DNA of 64,000 nucleotides. It comes from Leisingera sp. S132. GTDB lineage: Bacteria; Pseudomonadota; Alphaproteobacteria; Rhodobacterales; Rhodobacteraceae. This document shows, piece after piece, positions 55,583-63,762 of this stretch (position 1 is the first letter of the stretch; each line of letters opens with the position of its first letter). A program made the position numbers and the translations under genes. The notes beneath the pieces are model-generated. The model ran no database searches, was not told where the DNA came from, and saw nothing but the letters and a program-made list of their open reading frames with translations. The stretch is taken from NCBI RefSeq assembly GCF_025144465.1, contig NZ_CP083559.1:1-64000 (forward strand). Reading direction: 5' to 3'.

Positions 55583-56692
55583 GTGAGTGTAATCAAAACC
55601 ACGATAAAACGAGTCGCGGACCGGGGCAGAAGATTCCGGCGGGCGGCTGAGCAGACGGCGGACAGGCAGATGGCAGCAGAGCTGACGGCGGGAGCGATTC
55701 CGCCAGAAGGGCAGGGGGATTTTTTCCTCTGCGATATCTTCGGGGCGATTCCCAAGAACGACCTGGCGTCGATGGAGCATCCGCTGTTCAGCTTGGGCAC
55801 CCGGCCGGACCGGCGCATTCTGAACTACCAGCACAACGGCGCCGAGATCACCGTGACGCCCTCGGTCAAGGGGCTGGCGACGATCCACGACAAGGACATC
55901 CTGATCTTCTGCATCAGCCAGCTGATGGCGGCGCTGAATGCCGGCCGCCAGGTGAGCCGGGTGCTGCATCTGAAGGCGCATGACCTGCTTGTCGCCTGCA
56001 ACCGCGAAACCTCCGGCGATGCCTACCGGCGGCTGCGCGAGGCGTTCGAGCGGCTCGCAGGCACCCGCATCACCACCAATATCGTCACCGGCGGCCAGGA
56101 GGTGACCACCGGCTTCGGCCTGATCGAGAAATGGGAGATCGTGCGGAAGGCGCCGGCCGGCAGGAAGGGTGCGGGCAAGATGGTCAGCGTGGCGGTGACG
56201 CTGTCGGACTGGCTCTACCGGGCGGTGCTGTCGAAATCGGTGCTGACGCTCAGCCGCGATTACTTCCGGCTGCGCAAACCCCTGGAGCGGCGGATTTATG
56301 AACTCGCGCGCAAGCATTGCGGGCGGCAGAACAGCTGGCAGGTCTCGGTGGAGACCTTGCTGAAGAAATCCGGCTCCGCCAGCCCGCGCCGGGTGTTCCG
56401 CAAGATGATCCGCGACATGATCGACGCGCAGCCCTTGCCCGATTACGCGCTGGAGGAGCTGGAGGGCGACGTGATCCGCTTCAGCCAGAAAAACGCGGTC
56501 ACCGAGGCGGTGCTGAATGCGCCGCAGCTGAAGCCGCAGACGCTGGAGGAGGCGCGGGCGCTGATCCCGGGCGCGGATGCCTATGCGCTGGAGGCGGAAT
56601 GGCGCGCCATGTGGGTGCGCTCCGGCGCGCCGCGGCTCAGGATGCCGGATGCGGCGTTCCTGGGCTGGGTCCGCAAGCGCGCGGCGGAATAG
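55583..56692 (+). CDS. repA: Plasmid replication initiator RepA (RPA family)
   Basis: Replication initiator of the alphaproteobacterial RepA type (replication initiator protein A family). Conserved block FFLCDIFGAIPKNDLASMEHPLFSL, a strand-loop GAEITVTPSVKGLATIHDKDILIFC, and RETSGDAYRRLREAFERLAGT. A winged-helix-like second half contains SVLTLSRDYFRLRKPLERRIYELARKHC. The frame is open from an ATG at 55517, but the iterons and DnaA box overlap those codons. I therefore prefer the GTG at 55583 (about 369 aa); an ATG at 55670 is a further option. Divergent from parAB, the usual arrangement for this plasmid type in Rhodobacteraceae. Confidence 0.88.
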   Translation: MSVIKTTIKRVADRGRRFRRAAEQTADRQMAAELTAGAIPPEGQGDFFLCDIFGAIPKNDLASMEHPLFSLGTRPDRRILNYQHNGAEITVTPSVKGLATIHDKDILIFCISQLMAALNAGRQVSRVLHLKAHDLLVACNRETSGDAYRRLREAFERLAGTRITTNIVTGGQEVTTGFGLIEKWEIVRKAPAGRKGAGKMVSVAVTLSDWLYRAVLSKSVLTLSRDYFRLRKPLERRIYELARKHCGRQNSWQVSVETLLKKSGSASPRRVFRKMIRDMIDAQPLPDYALEELEGDVIRFSQKNAVTEAVLNAPQLKPQTLEEARALIPGADAYALEAEWRAMWVRSGAPRLRMPDAAFLGWVRKRAAE

Positions 56693-56821
56693 GCGGCGGG
56701 CGGCCCCCCCCCCTGGCCCCCCTTGGGCCTCCGGGGTTTCATCTTTCCATAAATACTCATTTTGCCGGGGGCCGCAGGCCGCCGCCCTTGCTTGGGCAGC
56801 GGGCCTTTCGCCTCTCCGGAA

Positions 56822-56879
56822 AGGTCAGCATGATTGACCAAATGTTTCGCGCGCGAAACATTTGGTCCGGTCCGGACCT
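56822..56879. other. parS-like palindrome 3
   Basis: 58-base element with the same 32-base core (56836-56867) as the other two. Its flanks are those of palindrome 2 in reverse orientation (AGGTCAGCATGATT on the left, CGGTCCGGACCT on the right). It therefore brackets parB-parA-repA as an inverted pair with palindrome 2, about 4.4 kb apart. Confidence 0.8.
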
Positions 56880-57007
56880 TTTTTCAGAAACATGTGCGGA
56901 GGGTTTCCGGCCCCCCGCCCCCCGGCAGCTAACAGGCCCGCGCCCGGCCTTGCGGCGGGTGCGGGCCTGGCAGGCAGCCGGCCCTTCCCCCCTGGGCTGC
57001 TGCCTTG

Positions 57008-57083
57008 TCTCAAAGCCGTCTCAAAGCTGTCTCAAGGGTGTCTCCCCCCGTCTTTCAGCCCGTCTTTCAGCCCGTCTTTCAGT
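57008..57083. repeat. Short tandem repeats downstream of the membrane-fusion gene
   Basis: About three copies of GTCTCAAAG(C/G)-type 11-base units followed by three copies of CCCGTCTTTCAG (12 bases). The stretch ends about 25 bases from the stop codon of the neighbouring minus-strand gene. No function assigned. Confidence 0.8.
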
Positions 57084-57107
57084 CCCGCCTTGCGCGGGCC
57101 CCCGGTT

Positions 57108-58535
57108 TCAGCCGCTGCCCTCCTTGAGGGCGCCGGACATGCTTTGCAGCACCGGGCTGATCAGATAGTCGGCCAGGGTCTGGCGGCCGGTCTCGATCAT
57201 TGCCTGGGCCGGCATGCCGGGCAGCGCCCTGACATTGGGCAGGGCGGCAAGCTCGGCCTCATCGATGCGGATATGCACCGGGTAATAGGGCTGGCCGCCG
57301 GCCGTGTCGGTGGTGCTGCCGGCCGCGACCATCACCACTTCGCCCCGCACCGGCGGGGTGGAGCGGAAGCTGTAGGCGGTCAGCTGCACCCGTGCCTGGC
57401 TGCCCATCGCAACCTCGTCGATATCGGCCACCGCAACCTTGGTTTCCACCAGGAGGCCGGTGCCTGCGGGCATCAGCTCCAGGATGGTCTGGCCCGGTTC
57501 CACCACCTGGCCCAGGGTGTTGATCGCCAGCCCGACCACCCGGCCGTCCTGCGGCGCATGGATGGTCAGCCGCTCGGCCACGTCGCCGATCGCATCCAGC
57601 CGCTGGCGCAGGTCCAGGATCTGCTCCTGCACCTCCTGGCTTTCGGCGGCGATCCGGGCGGCCTGGTCGCGCCCGGCCTGCAGCTGCCGTTCCTTCATCT
57701 CGCCGATCCGCTCCAGCACGTTGCCGCGGTCGCTTTCCAGCGCGCCGAGGGTGCCCAGCAGGCCGCTCTGCTGCATCTGCCGGTCGCTGATCCGCGCCTT
57801 CGGCACCAGCCCCTTCTCATAGAGGCCGGAGAGATCCGCCAGCTCTGCCTGCACCAGCGCCAGCTGTTCTTCGGTGGCCTGGATGCGGGCATCGCGGCCC
57901 TCAAGCTGGTCGCCCAGCTGGCTGATGCGGGTGCGGATGATTTCCATCTGGCCCTCGTAAAGCGCCCGGTTGGAGGCCAGCAGGTCGTGCTGCACCGCCA
58001 CCAGCTGCGCCAGGTCCGGCGCCCGGGCGGTGAGCGCCTGCAGTTCCGCTCCCGGCTGCAGGGTGCCGCTGTCCGCCAGTTCGGCCTGCAGCCGCGCCTG
58101 CTGCGCCAGGAGGCTGGCCAGCTGGCCGTTCAGGATCGCCAGCTGCGCCTGCACCCGGCGGCCGTCGAGCCGGGCAATCACCGCGCCGGCGCTGACCTGC
58201 TGGCCCTCCGTCACGTTCAGCTCGCGCAGGATGCCGCCCTCCAGGTGCTGCACCGCCAGCCGGTCGCCGGCCACGTTGAATTCGCCGGGCGCCACCACCG
58301 CGCTGGTCAGCTCGGCCTGGGTGGCCCAGAACACCAGGCCGCCGAACAGGCCGAAGCCGCAGACAACCATCCACAGCACCAGCTGGCGCACCCGGGTCGG
58401 CGGGCGTTTGGGCAGCGGCACATCCTGGCCGGCCAGGGCCGGCATCTGGTCGCGGAAGCCGCCCGGAGCCGCGCTCTGCACCGCTGCGCGGGCGGCCTCT
58501 GCGGCGCTGCGGGTCTCATTGTCCAGCAGGTTCAT
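57108..58535 (-). CDS. Type I secretion membrane-fusion protein (HlyD family)
   Basis: 475-aa periplasmic adaptor. One N-terminal membrane helix (QLVLWMVVCGFGLFGGLVFW) is followed by a barrel-sandwich start (VVAPGEFNVAGDRLAVQHLEGGILRELNVTEGQQVSAGAVIARLD), a long alpha-hairpin coiled coil and the second lipoyl half (LTIHAPQDGRVVGLAINTLGQVVEPGQTILELM). The C-terminal beta-barrel contains QLTAYSFRSTPPVRGEV. The PrtE/HlyD family links the ABC ATPase to a TolC-type outer-membrane channel. Overlaps the ATPase gene by 4 bases, and no TolC gene is visible. Confidence 0.92.
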   Translation of the reverse strand: MNLLDNETRSAAEAARAAVQSAAPGGFRDQMPALAGQDVPLPKRPPTRVRQLVLWMVVCGFGLFGGLVFWATQAELTSAVVAPGEFNVAGDRLAVQHLEGGILRELNVTEGQQVSAGAVIARLDGRRVQAQLAILNGQLASLLAQQARLQAELADSGTLQPGAELQALTARAPDLAQLVAVQHDLLASNRALYEGQMEIIRTRISQLGDQLEGRDARIQATEEQLALVQAELADLSGLYEKGLVPKARISDRQMQQSGLLGTLGALESDRGNVLERIGEMKERQLQAGRDQAARIAAESQEVQEQILDLRQRLDAIGDVAERLTIHAPQDGRVVGLAINTLGQVVEPGQTILELMPAGTGLLVETKVAVADIDEVAMGSQARVQLTAYSFRSTPPVRGEVVMVAAGSTTDTAGGQPYYPVHIRIDEAELAALPNVRALPGMPAQAMIETGRQTLADYLISPVLQSMSGALKEGSG

Positions 58536-60328
58536 GCGCTTGCTCCCCGTGTGTCTTTACCCCGTGTGTCTTCAGCCTGTGTGTCTGCTCCCCGGCCCGG
58601 GCCGCCCTGGCTGTTGCGGTGGCGGAAGGGAGCGATCTTAGGGTCGCCGGAATGCGCCTGCGGCCGGGCCAGCGGCTGCGCCGCGGCCTCGATCACGTGG
58701 CGGGCCTCGCCGAAGCGGATGACGCGGCCCTCCTGCAAGAGCGCCGCGTGGCTGACCCGGCGCAAGAGGCTGAGCCGGTGGGTCACCGCCACCACGGTGG
58801 CGCCGCGGGCGCAGGCTTCCTCGATGGCGGTGGCCAGCGCCTCTTCGCCCTCGGGGTCGAGATTGGCGTTGGGCTCATCCAGCACAATCAGCTTGCGGCT
58901 GCCGAAGAAGGCGCGCGCCAGGCCGATGCGCTGGCGCTGGCCCGCGGACAGGAACTCGCCGCGCGGGCCCACTTCGGCGTTGTAGCCGCCGGGCAGCGCC
59001 AGGATCATTTCATGCACCTGGGCCAGCTTGGCGGCGGCCACCACGTCAGAGGGCCGGGCGCCCGGGTCCATCAGGGCGATGTTTTCCGCCACCGTGCCCT
59101 GGAACAGTTCCACCCGCTGCGGCAGGAAGCCGACATACTGGCCGATCTGCGCCGGATCCCAGTCGCTGAGCGCGGCATCGTCGATGCGGATATGGCCGCG
59201 CACCAGCGGCTGCAGGCCGGCCAGCGCATGGGCCAATGTGGTCTTGCCCGCCCCGGACGGGCCGATCAGCCCCAGCGACTGGCCCGGCTTCAGGTCAAAG
59301 GAAATGTCCAGCAGCAGCGGATCCGGGCGGCCCGGCAGCACCACGGTGGCGCCTTCCACCGAAATCCGGCCTTCCGGCTCGGGCAGTTCCAGCCGCTCCG
59401 GCGCGTCATCGAGATGGGCCAGGAACTGGTTGAGCCGCGCCTGCGCGCCGCGCGCGGCCAGAAAGGCGCGCCAGCCGGCAATCGACTGCTCCACCGGCGC
59501 CGCGGCGCGGCCCAGCAGGATCGAGGCGGCAATCATCAGCCCCGGGGTCAGCTCATTGCTGATCACCAGCATCACGCCGACGGCCAGAACCGCGATCTGC
59601 AGCCCCATGCGCACCGCCTTGGCCAGCGAGGTGATCAGCGCCACCCGGTCGGTGGCGAGCGTGTTGAACACCAGCGCCGAAAACGCCTTGAGCTGCCAGC
59701 GCGCGATCAGCGGCGCGGTCTTGCCCATGGCGTGGATCAGGCCTGCGTTCTGCATCATTTCCGCCACTGCGGCATTGGTCTCGGCGGCCTGTTTGGTGGC
59801 CTCCTCCGCCGGTTCGCGGGCGGCCATTTCATTGAGCAGCGCCAGGGCGAACAGCAAGGCGATGCCGGTCAGCGCCACCAGGCCCAGAACCGGGCTGAAC
59901 ATGAAGATCAGCGCCAGGAAGATCACCGACCAGGGCGCGTCCAGCAGGGCCAGGAACAGCGGGCTGGTGACAAAGCCGCGCAGATCCTGGATGTCGCGGA
60001 TGGGCTCTGCGCGGGCCAGCCCCGGCGGCATCCGGCCGCCGATCATGCCGCCCAGCACGGCGGGGCTGAGCCGCGCCTCGAGCCGGGATCCGAGCCGCGC
60101 CACCAGGCGCTGGCGGATCATGTCGAAGAGAAAGAAGAACACCAGCGCGATACAGGCGCCGGTGGTCAGGGCTATCAGGGTTGGAATGCTGCCCGAGGCC
60201 ATGACCCGGGCAAACAATTGCAGCATGTAGAGCGGCGCTGTCAGGATGAGAAGGTTCACAAAGATGCTTGCAGTGAAGATGGCGGCAAGCACGCCCCGTT
60301 GACCGTCAAAAACCCGTCTTACCTTCAT
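58532..60328 (-). CDS. Type I secretion ABC transporter (PrtD-type)
   Basis: 598 aa from ATG 60328. N-terminal transmembrane domain with about six helices (AAIFTASIFVNLLILTAPLYMLQLF; FFLFDMIRQRLVARLGSRLEARL) and no C39 peptidase domain, as in PrtD/HasD exporters. The nucleotide-binding domain has Walker A GLIGPSGAGKTTLAHALAG, the signature LSAGQRQRIGLARAFF and Walker B LIVLDEPNANLD. It drives secretion of RTX proteins, most likely the large one encoded immediately upstream and possibly the one at 31807. A 15-bp tandem repeat encodes its C-terminal tail. Confidence 0.94.
   Translation of the reverse strand: MKVRRVFDGQRGVLAAIFTASIFVNLLILTAPLYMLQLFARVMASGSIPTLIALTTGACIALVFFFLFDMIRQRLVARLGSRLEARLSPAVLGGMIGGRMPPGLARAEPIRDIQDLRGFVTSPLFLALLDAPWSVIFLALIFMFSPVLGLVALTGIALLFALALLNEMAAREPAEEATKQAAETNAAVAEMMQNAGLIHAMGKTAPLIARWQLKAFSALVFNTLATDRVALITSLAKAVRMGLQIAVLAVGVMLVISNELTPGLMIAASILLGRAAAPVEQSIAGWRAFLAARGAQARLNQFLAHLDDAPERLELPEPEGRISVEGATVVLPGRPDPLLLDISFDLKPGQSLGLIGPSGAGKTTLAHALAGLQPLVRGHIRIDDAALSDWDPAQIGQYVGFLPQRVELFQGTVAENIALMDPGARPSDVVAAAKLAQVHEMILALPGGYNAEVGPRGEFLSAGQRQRIGLARAFFGSRKLIVLDEPNANLDPEGEEALATAIEEACARGATVVAVTHRLSLLRRVSHAALLQEGRVIRFGEARHVIEAAAQPLARPQAHSGDPKIAPFRHRNSQGGPGRGADTQAEDTRGKDTRGASA
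58545..58589 (-). repeat. 15-bp tandem repeat at the 3' end of the ABC transporter gene
   Basis: Three 15-base units of the CCCCGTGTGTCTTTA type encode the terminal DT-rich tail. They overlap the region just before the adaptor gene's start. Confidence 0.85.
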
Positions 60329-60388
60329 TGTCGTAGCCCCCCGGCTGCACGCGTTGAAGTTATGAATTCTGGAGAACAGCGCCCTGGT

Positions 60389-60407
60389 CCAAGGATGCAA
60401 TCCTTGG
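60389..60407. promoter_or_regulatory. Hairpin upstream of the secretion ATPase gene
   Basis: CCAAGGAT / ATCCTTGG, eight perfect pairs with a 3-base loop, 61 bases before the ATPase start. Possible RNA-level element. Confidence 0.35.
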
Positions 60408-60443
60408 CCGGGGACCAAATCGCTGTCCTGAACCAGGGCTGGA

Positions 60444-60469
60444 CGGGCCCGGGGTTGCCCCCGGGCCCG
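60444..60469 (-). terminator. GC-rich attenuator-like hairpin after the RTX gene
   Basis: Eleven-base-pair stem (CGGGCCCGGGG / CCCCGGGCCCG) with a 4-base loop, 14 bases after the RTX stop. Lacks a T-run, so partial termination is likelier than complete termination. Confidence 0.5.
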
Positions 60470-60482
60470 CCGTTCCTATGGC

Positions 60483-62807
60483 TCAGAGAGCGTGACCCCA
60501 GATGTTGGAGTAGCTGTCGTCAAAGCCGTTGTCGGACGTCAGCACCCGGATCGCCTCGTAGGAGCCCGCATCGCCGGTGGTCACGGCATTGATGCCGACG
60601 CCGCCGATCGGGATGGCGTCCTGGCCCAGCGAGGTGAACGGTGCGGCATTGCCGGTCAGGCCGAGGATGTCGACGCTGGAGCCGCCCACCGAGATGCTGG
60701 TGTCGGTGCCGTCGTCGGTCACGGTGGCCGCCGCATTCAGGGCGCCGAAGGCATCCTGTGCAGAGGTGCCGAGGCCGGCGCCGGTATTGGTGACACGGTA
60801 CAGCAGCACATCGTGGTCCTGATCGATGTCGAAGTCTGTGAAGGTGTCGCTGCCGTCATTGGACGAGAAGGTGGCACCATCCCAGGTCAGGTCGATGATG
60901 AAGACATCCTTGCCGTTGCCGCCGGCCATGATGTCGTCGCCTTCGCCGCCCTTCAGGTAGTCGTTGCCGTTGCCGGCGCCGCCATAGAGACGGTCGTTGC
61001 CGGTGCCGCCATCCAGGAAGTCGTTGCCGCGGCCGCCGTCGAGGCGGTCGTTGCCTTCCTCGCCATAGAGGCAGTCAGCGCCGTTGCCGCCGTTCAGGTA
61101 GTCGTTGTGGCGCCCGCCTTCCAGCACGTCGTTGCCGTTGCCGCCATAGAGCAGGTCGCGGCCGTCGTTGCCGTCCAGGAAGTCATTGCCGTCCTGGCCG
61201 CAGACCGTGTCGTTGCCATTGCCGCCGGACGCGACGTCATCGCCGTCCCAGCCCTTGATCAGGTCATCGCCGTCGCCGCCGAACATTTTGTCGTCGCCGG
61301 TGCCGCCGAAGATGCTGTCATCGCCATTCTGGCCGAACAGGTAGTCGTCATCTGCGCCGCCGTAGATCTTGTCGTCGCCGATGTCGCCCTTGATGGTGTC
61401 GCGGCCAGCATCGCCATAGAGGCAGTCGTCATCGGCATCGCCATCGATGTAGTCGTTGCCGTTGCCGCCGCGGATGCTGTCGTTGCCGTCGCCGCCATGC
61501 AGGTGGTCGCCGCCGCGCTCGCCGTAGATGGCGTCGTGGCCGCCTTCGCCGAACACGGTGTCATTGCCGGAGCCGCCGCGGATCACGTCGTTGCCGTCCG
61601 GGCCGTAATCGACCGGCTCGTAGCAGTCCGGGCAATCGACCGGCTTCAGGCCGTTGCTGGCATGCAGGGCCTGGACATCGCCGCCGTCATCGTCGTCGCA
61701 GCAGCTCCAGTCGATTTTATACTTGTGGTACTCATCGCCCAGATTGTAGCTGCGGTCGCCGAAGATCAGGTCGCCCTGGGCGCCGCCTTCCAGCACGTCG
61801 TTGCCGGAACCGCCGCGCATGGTGTCGCGCCCGGCGCCGCCGTTGACGTCGTCGTTGCCGGAGCCGCCGCCCATCAGGTCGTTGCCGCGGCCGCCCTGCA
61901 TCAGGTCGTCGTCCTGCTCGCCGAACATGGTGTCGTTGCCGCCCTGGCCGTCCATGGTGTCGTTGCCGGTGCCGCCGAGCATGCAGTCATCGCCATCGAC
62001 CTGCTGGGTCTTGTTGCCGGTGCCGCTGTCGGAGCCGAAGTCCAGATCATCGTTCTGCGAGGCGCGTTCGTCGCCGAACATCTCGTCATCGCCGGAGCCG
62101 CCGATCACCAGGTCGTCGCCGAGGCCGCCGGCCATCCGGTCGTTGCCGCCCTGGCCGTTCATCCGGTCATCGCCGCCGCGGCCGTACATGGTGTCGTCGC
62201 CGTCCGCGCGGGTCTCGCCGGACTGGCCCATGTCGCCCCACATCCAGTCGTCGCCGCCTTCACCGTCCATGCAGTCGTCGCCGAGCTCGCCATAGAGGTA
62301 GTCGCCGTCGTCGCCGTCGGTTTCGTCGCCGTTGCCGTCATCGCCGAAGATGTGGTCGTCGCCGTTGCCGCCGAACACGGTGTCCTGCTCGGCGCCGCCC
62401 AGCAGGGTGTCATTGCCGTTCTCGCCGTCGATGTAATCGCAGCCTTCCTCGCCGTCGATCCAGTCGTCGCCGTCATCGGTCTGGCCGGTGGTGTTGCCGC
62501 CGAACAGCCAGTCGTTGCCGGTGCCGCCGAGAATGGCGTCGTCGCCGCCGCGGCCTTCGATGTAGTCCTGGCCTTCCTCGCCGTGCAGCCGGTTGTTGCG
62601 GTCGTTGCCGTAGACCGCGTCATCGCCGTTGCCGGCCTGGGCGTTGTCGGCGGCATTGTGGTCGTTGAGATCGATCACATTGCCGTCGGTGCCGCCATGC
62701 TCCCAGGCGCCATTGTTGTAATTGGGATCGAACTTGTCATCGCTGAATTCGATTTCGCAGTCCGGGTTGCAGACTTGCCAGTCGGTATTTCCGGTTGGAG
62801 TACCCAT
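60483..62807 (-). CDS. Very large RTX calcium-binding protein with unusual cysteines
   Basis: 774-aa acidic protein. After a short N-terminal region (MGTPTGNTDWQVCNPDCEIEF...) nearly the whole length to about residue 670 consists of RTX nonapeptides of the GGxGxDxLxGG/GGNGNDxIxGG type, e.g. GGDGDDLIKG and GGAGNGNDYLKGG. The C-terminus after the repeats (VLLYRVTNTGAGLGTSAQDAF...) is the probable type I secretion signal. A good GAGGAGGAAAG ribosome site precedes the ATG. I count 12 cysteines, mostly inside or between the repeats, which is odd for RTX proteins. Located immediately upstream of the type I ATPase and adaptor, it is most likely their main substrate, forming a calcium-dependent surface or matrix protein. 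Confidence 0.92.
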   Translation of the reverse strand: MGTPTGNTDWQVCNPDCEIEFSDDKFDPNYNNGAWEHGGTDGNVIDLNDHNAADNAQAGNGDDAVYGNDRNNRLHGEEGQDYIEGRGGDDAILGGTGNDWLFGGNTTGQTDDGDDWIDGEEGCDYIDGENGNDTLLGGAEQDTVFGGNGDDHIFGDDGNGDETDGDDGDYLYGELGDDCMDGEGGDDWMWGDMGQSGETRADGDDTMYGRGGDDRMNGQGGNDRMAGGLGDDLVIGGSGDDEMFGDERASQNDDLDFGSDSGTGNKTQQVDGDDCMLGGTGNDTMDGQGGNDTMFGEQDDDLMQGGRGNDLMGGGSGNDDVNGGAGRDTMRGGSGNDVLEGGAQGDLIFGDRSYNLGDEYHKYKIDWSCCDDDDGGDVQALHASNGLKPVDCPDCYEPVDYGPDGNDVIRGGSGNDTVFGEGGHDAIYGERGGDHLHGGDGNDSIRGGNGNDYIDGDADDDCLYGDAGRDTIKGDIGDDKIYGGADDDYLFGQNGDDSIFGGTGDDKMFGGDGDDLIKGWDGDDVASGGNGNDTVCGQDGNDFLDGNDGRDLLYGGNGNDVLEGGRHNDYLNGGNGADCLYGEEGNDRLDGGRGNDFLDGGTGNDRLYGGAGNGNDYLKGGEGDDIMAGGNGKDVFIIDLTWDGATFSSNDGSDTFTDFDIDQDHDVLLYRVTNTGAGLGTSAQDAFGALNAAATVTDDGTDTSISVGGSSVDILGLTGNAAPFTSLGQDAIPIGGVGINAVTTGDAGSYEAIRVLTSDNGFDDSYSNIWGHAL

Positions 62808-63009
62808 GGTAACTTTCCTCCTCGTTAACGGTGCGGGGCGGGGCAGCAGAAGGCTGCCCGGGTCCGTGCCCCTGCCGGTGCCGCGGTTCTGGATCCTGAT
62901 CCGGATCCGGCGGCGGCCGGCGCGAAAAAGGCAGCGTGGTGCCTTCTAAGGGTATTGCAGCGCATCCATGCTGCGGCCGATGCCCCCAAATGGGGACAAA
63001 ATGCCCATG

Positions 63010-63762
63010 TCAGAAGGCGGGCAGCTGCCAGCCGGCCCGGGCGGCGAGATCCGCCGCCGCTGTCAGAAGCGGCGCATGCCAGAAGACCCCTGCCGCCAGC
63101 GCCGCCGCGGCCAGGGCCAGCGCCGCCAGCGCGCCGCGCCAGCGCCGCCGCGGTTTCGGGGCGGCCTGGGCCAGCGCCTCAGCCAGCGCCGCCTTCAGGA
63201 CCGGTTCGAACTCGATCCTGAGCGCGCCTTCCATCCGGTTCACCGCGTCCTCCAGCTGATCGATGCGGGCGGTCAGCGCGGCGCGGTCGGCGGCGGCCTT
63301 CTGCGCGGCCTGCGCGCCCAGCCCCTCGTTGAGGGTGGCGAACAGCCCGACGATGCGCTTGTGCAGCTCCACCAGGTCGGCCTGGGCGGCCAGCGGCACC
63401 TCGCCCTCGCGCAGCACATTGGCGATCTGCGCCAGCACCGCGGCGCTCAGCCGCGGCGGCTGCGCCGGCGCGTCCTGAGGGCTTGCCTGCTGGGGCGGTG
63501 CCGCCTGGGAAGGGGCCTGCGGGCCCGCGGTGCCGCGGGCGCCTGCGGGCTGCGGCGGCACCGGAGCCGCCGGGTCTGCCTGGGCCTGGTCAGCCTGCGG
63601 CTGTGCGGCCTGCGGCGCTGCCGGCCGCTGTTGCGCGGCCTGCGGCTGTGCATCCTGCGGCTGTGCGTCCTGTGCCGGGCGGTTTTGCGCGGCGGCCGGG
63701 ACGGCCGGGGCAGCGGGAGCGGGCGGGCCCTGGAACGGCGTGTCGAGCGATAACGTGTTCAT
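63010..63762 (-). CDS. Ala/Pro/Gln-rich single-pass membrane protein, unknown function
   Basis: 250-aa protein. The first ~100 residues are low-complexity Ala/Pro/Gln (AQPQDAQPQAAQQRPAAPQ). A helical segment follows (LSAAVLAQIANVLREGEVPLAAQADLVELHKRI), a coiled-coil part (ALTARIDQLEDAVNRMEGAL), and a C-terminal hydrophobic anchor after the basic RRRWRG. No family recognised. Its stop is about 200 bases from the RTX start. The overlap of its start with the LuxR-type gene stop suggests a regulator-membrane-protein operon feeding the RTX locus. Confidence 0.6.
   Translation of the reverse strand: MNTLSLDTPFQGPPAPAAPAVPAAAQNRPAQDAQPQDAQPQAAQQRPAAPQAAQPQADQAQADPAAPVPPQPAGARGTAGPQAPSQAAPPQQASPQDAPAQPPRLSAAVLAQIANVLREGEVPLAAQADLVELHKRIVGLFATLNEGLGAQAAQKAAADRAALTARIDQLEDAVNRMEGALRIEFEPVLKAALAEALAQAAPKPRRRWRGALAALALAAAALAAGVFWHAPLLTAAADLAARAGWQLPAF

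Larger units (their letters stand above)
56693..57107. other. Intergenic region after repA with palindrome 3 and tandem repeats
   Basis: 415 bases with no supported gene. It holds the third parS-like palindrome (56822-56879) and a cluster of short tandem repeats next to the membrane-fusion gene. Confidence 0.5.
60329..60482. other. Gap between RTX and ABC-transporter genes with two hairpins
   Basis: 154 bases on the path of the operon. It holds a hairpin at 60389-60407 and a stronger one at 60444-60469; together they could moderate read-through from the RTX gene into the secretion genes. No gene. Confidence 0.45.
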
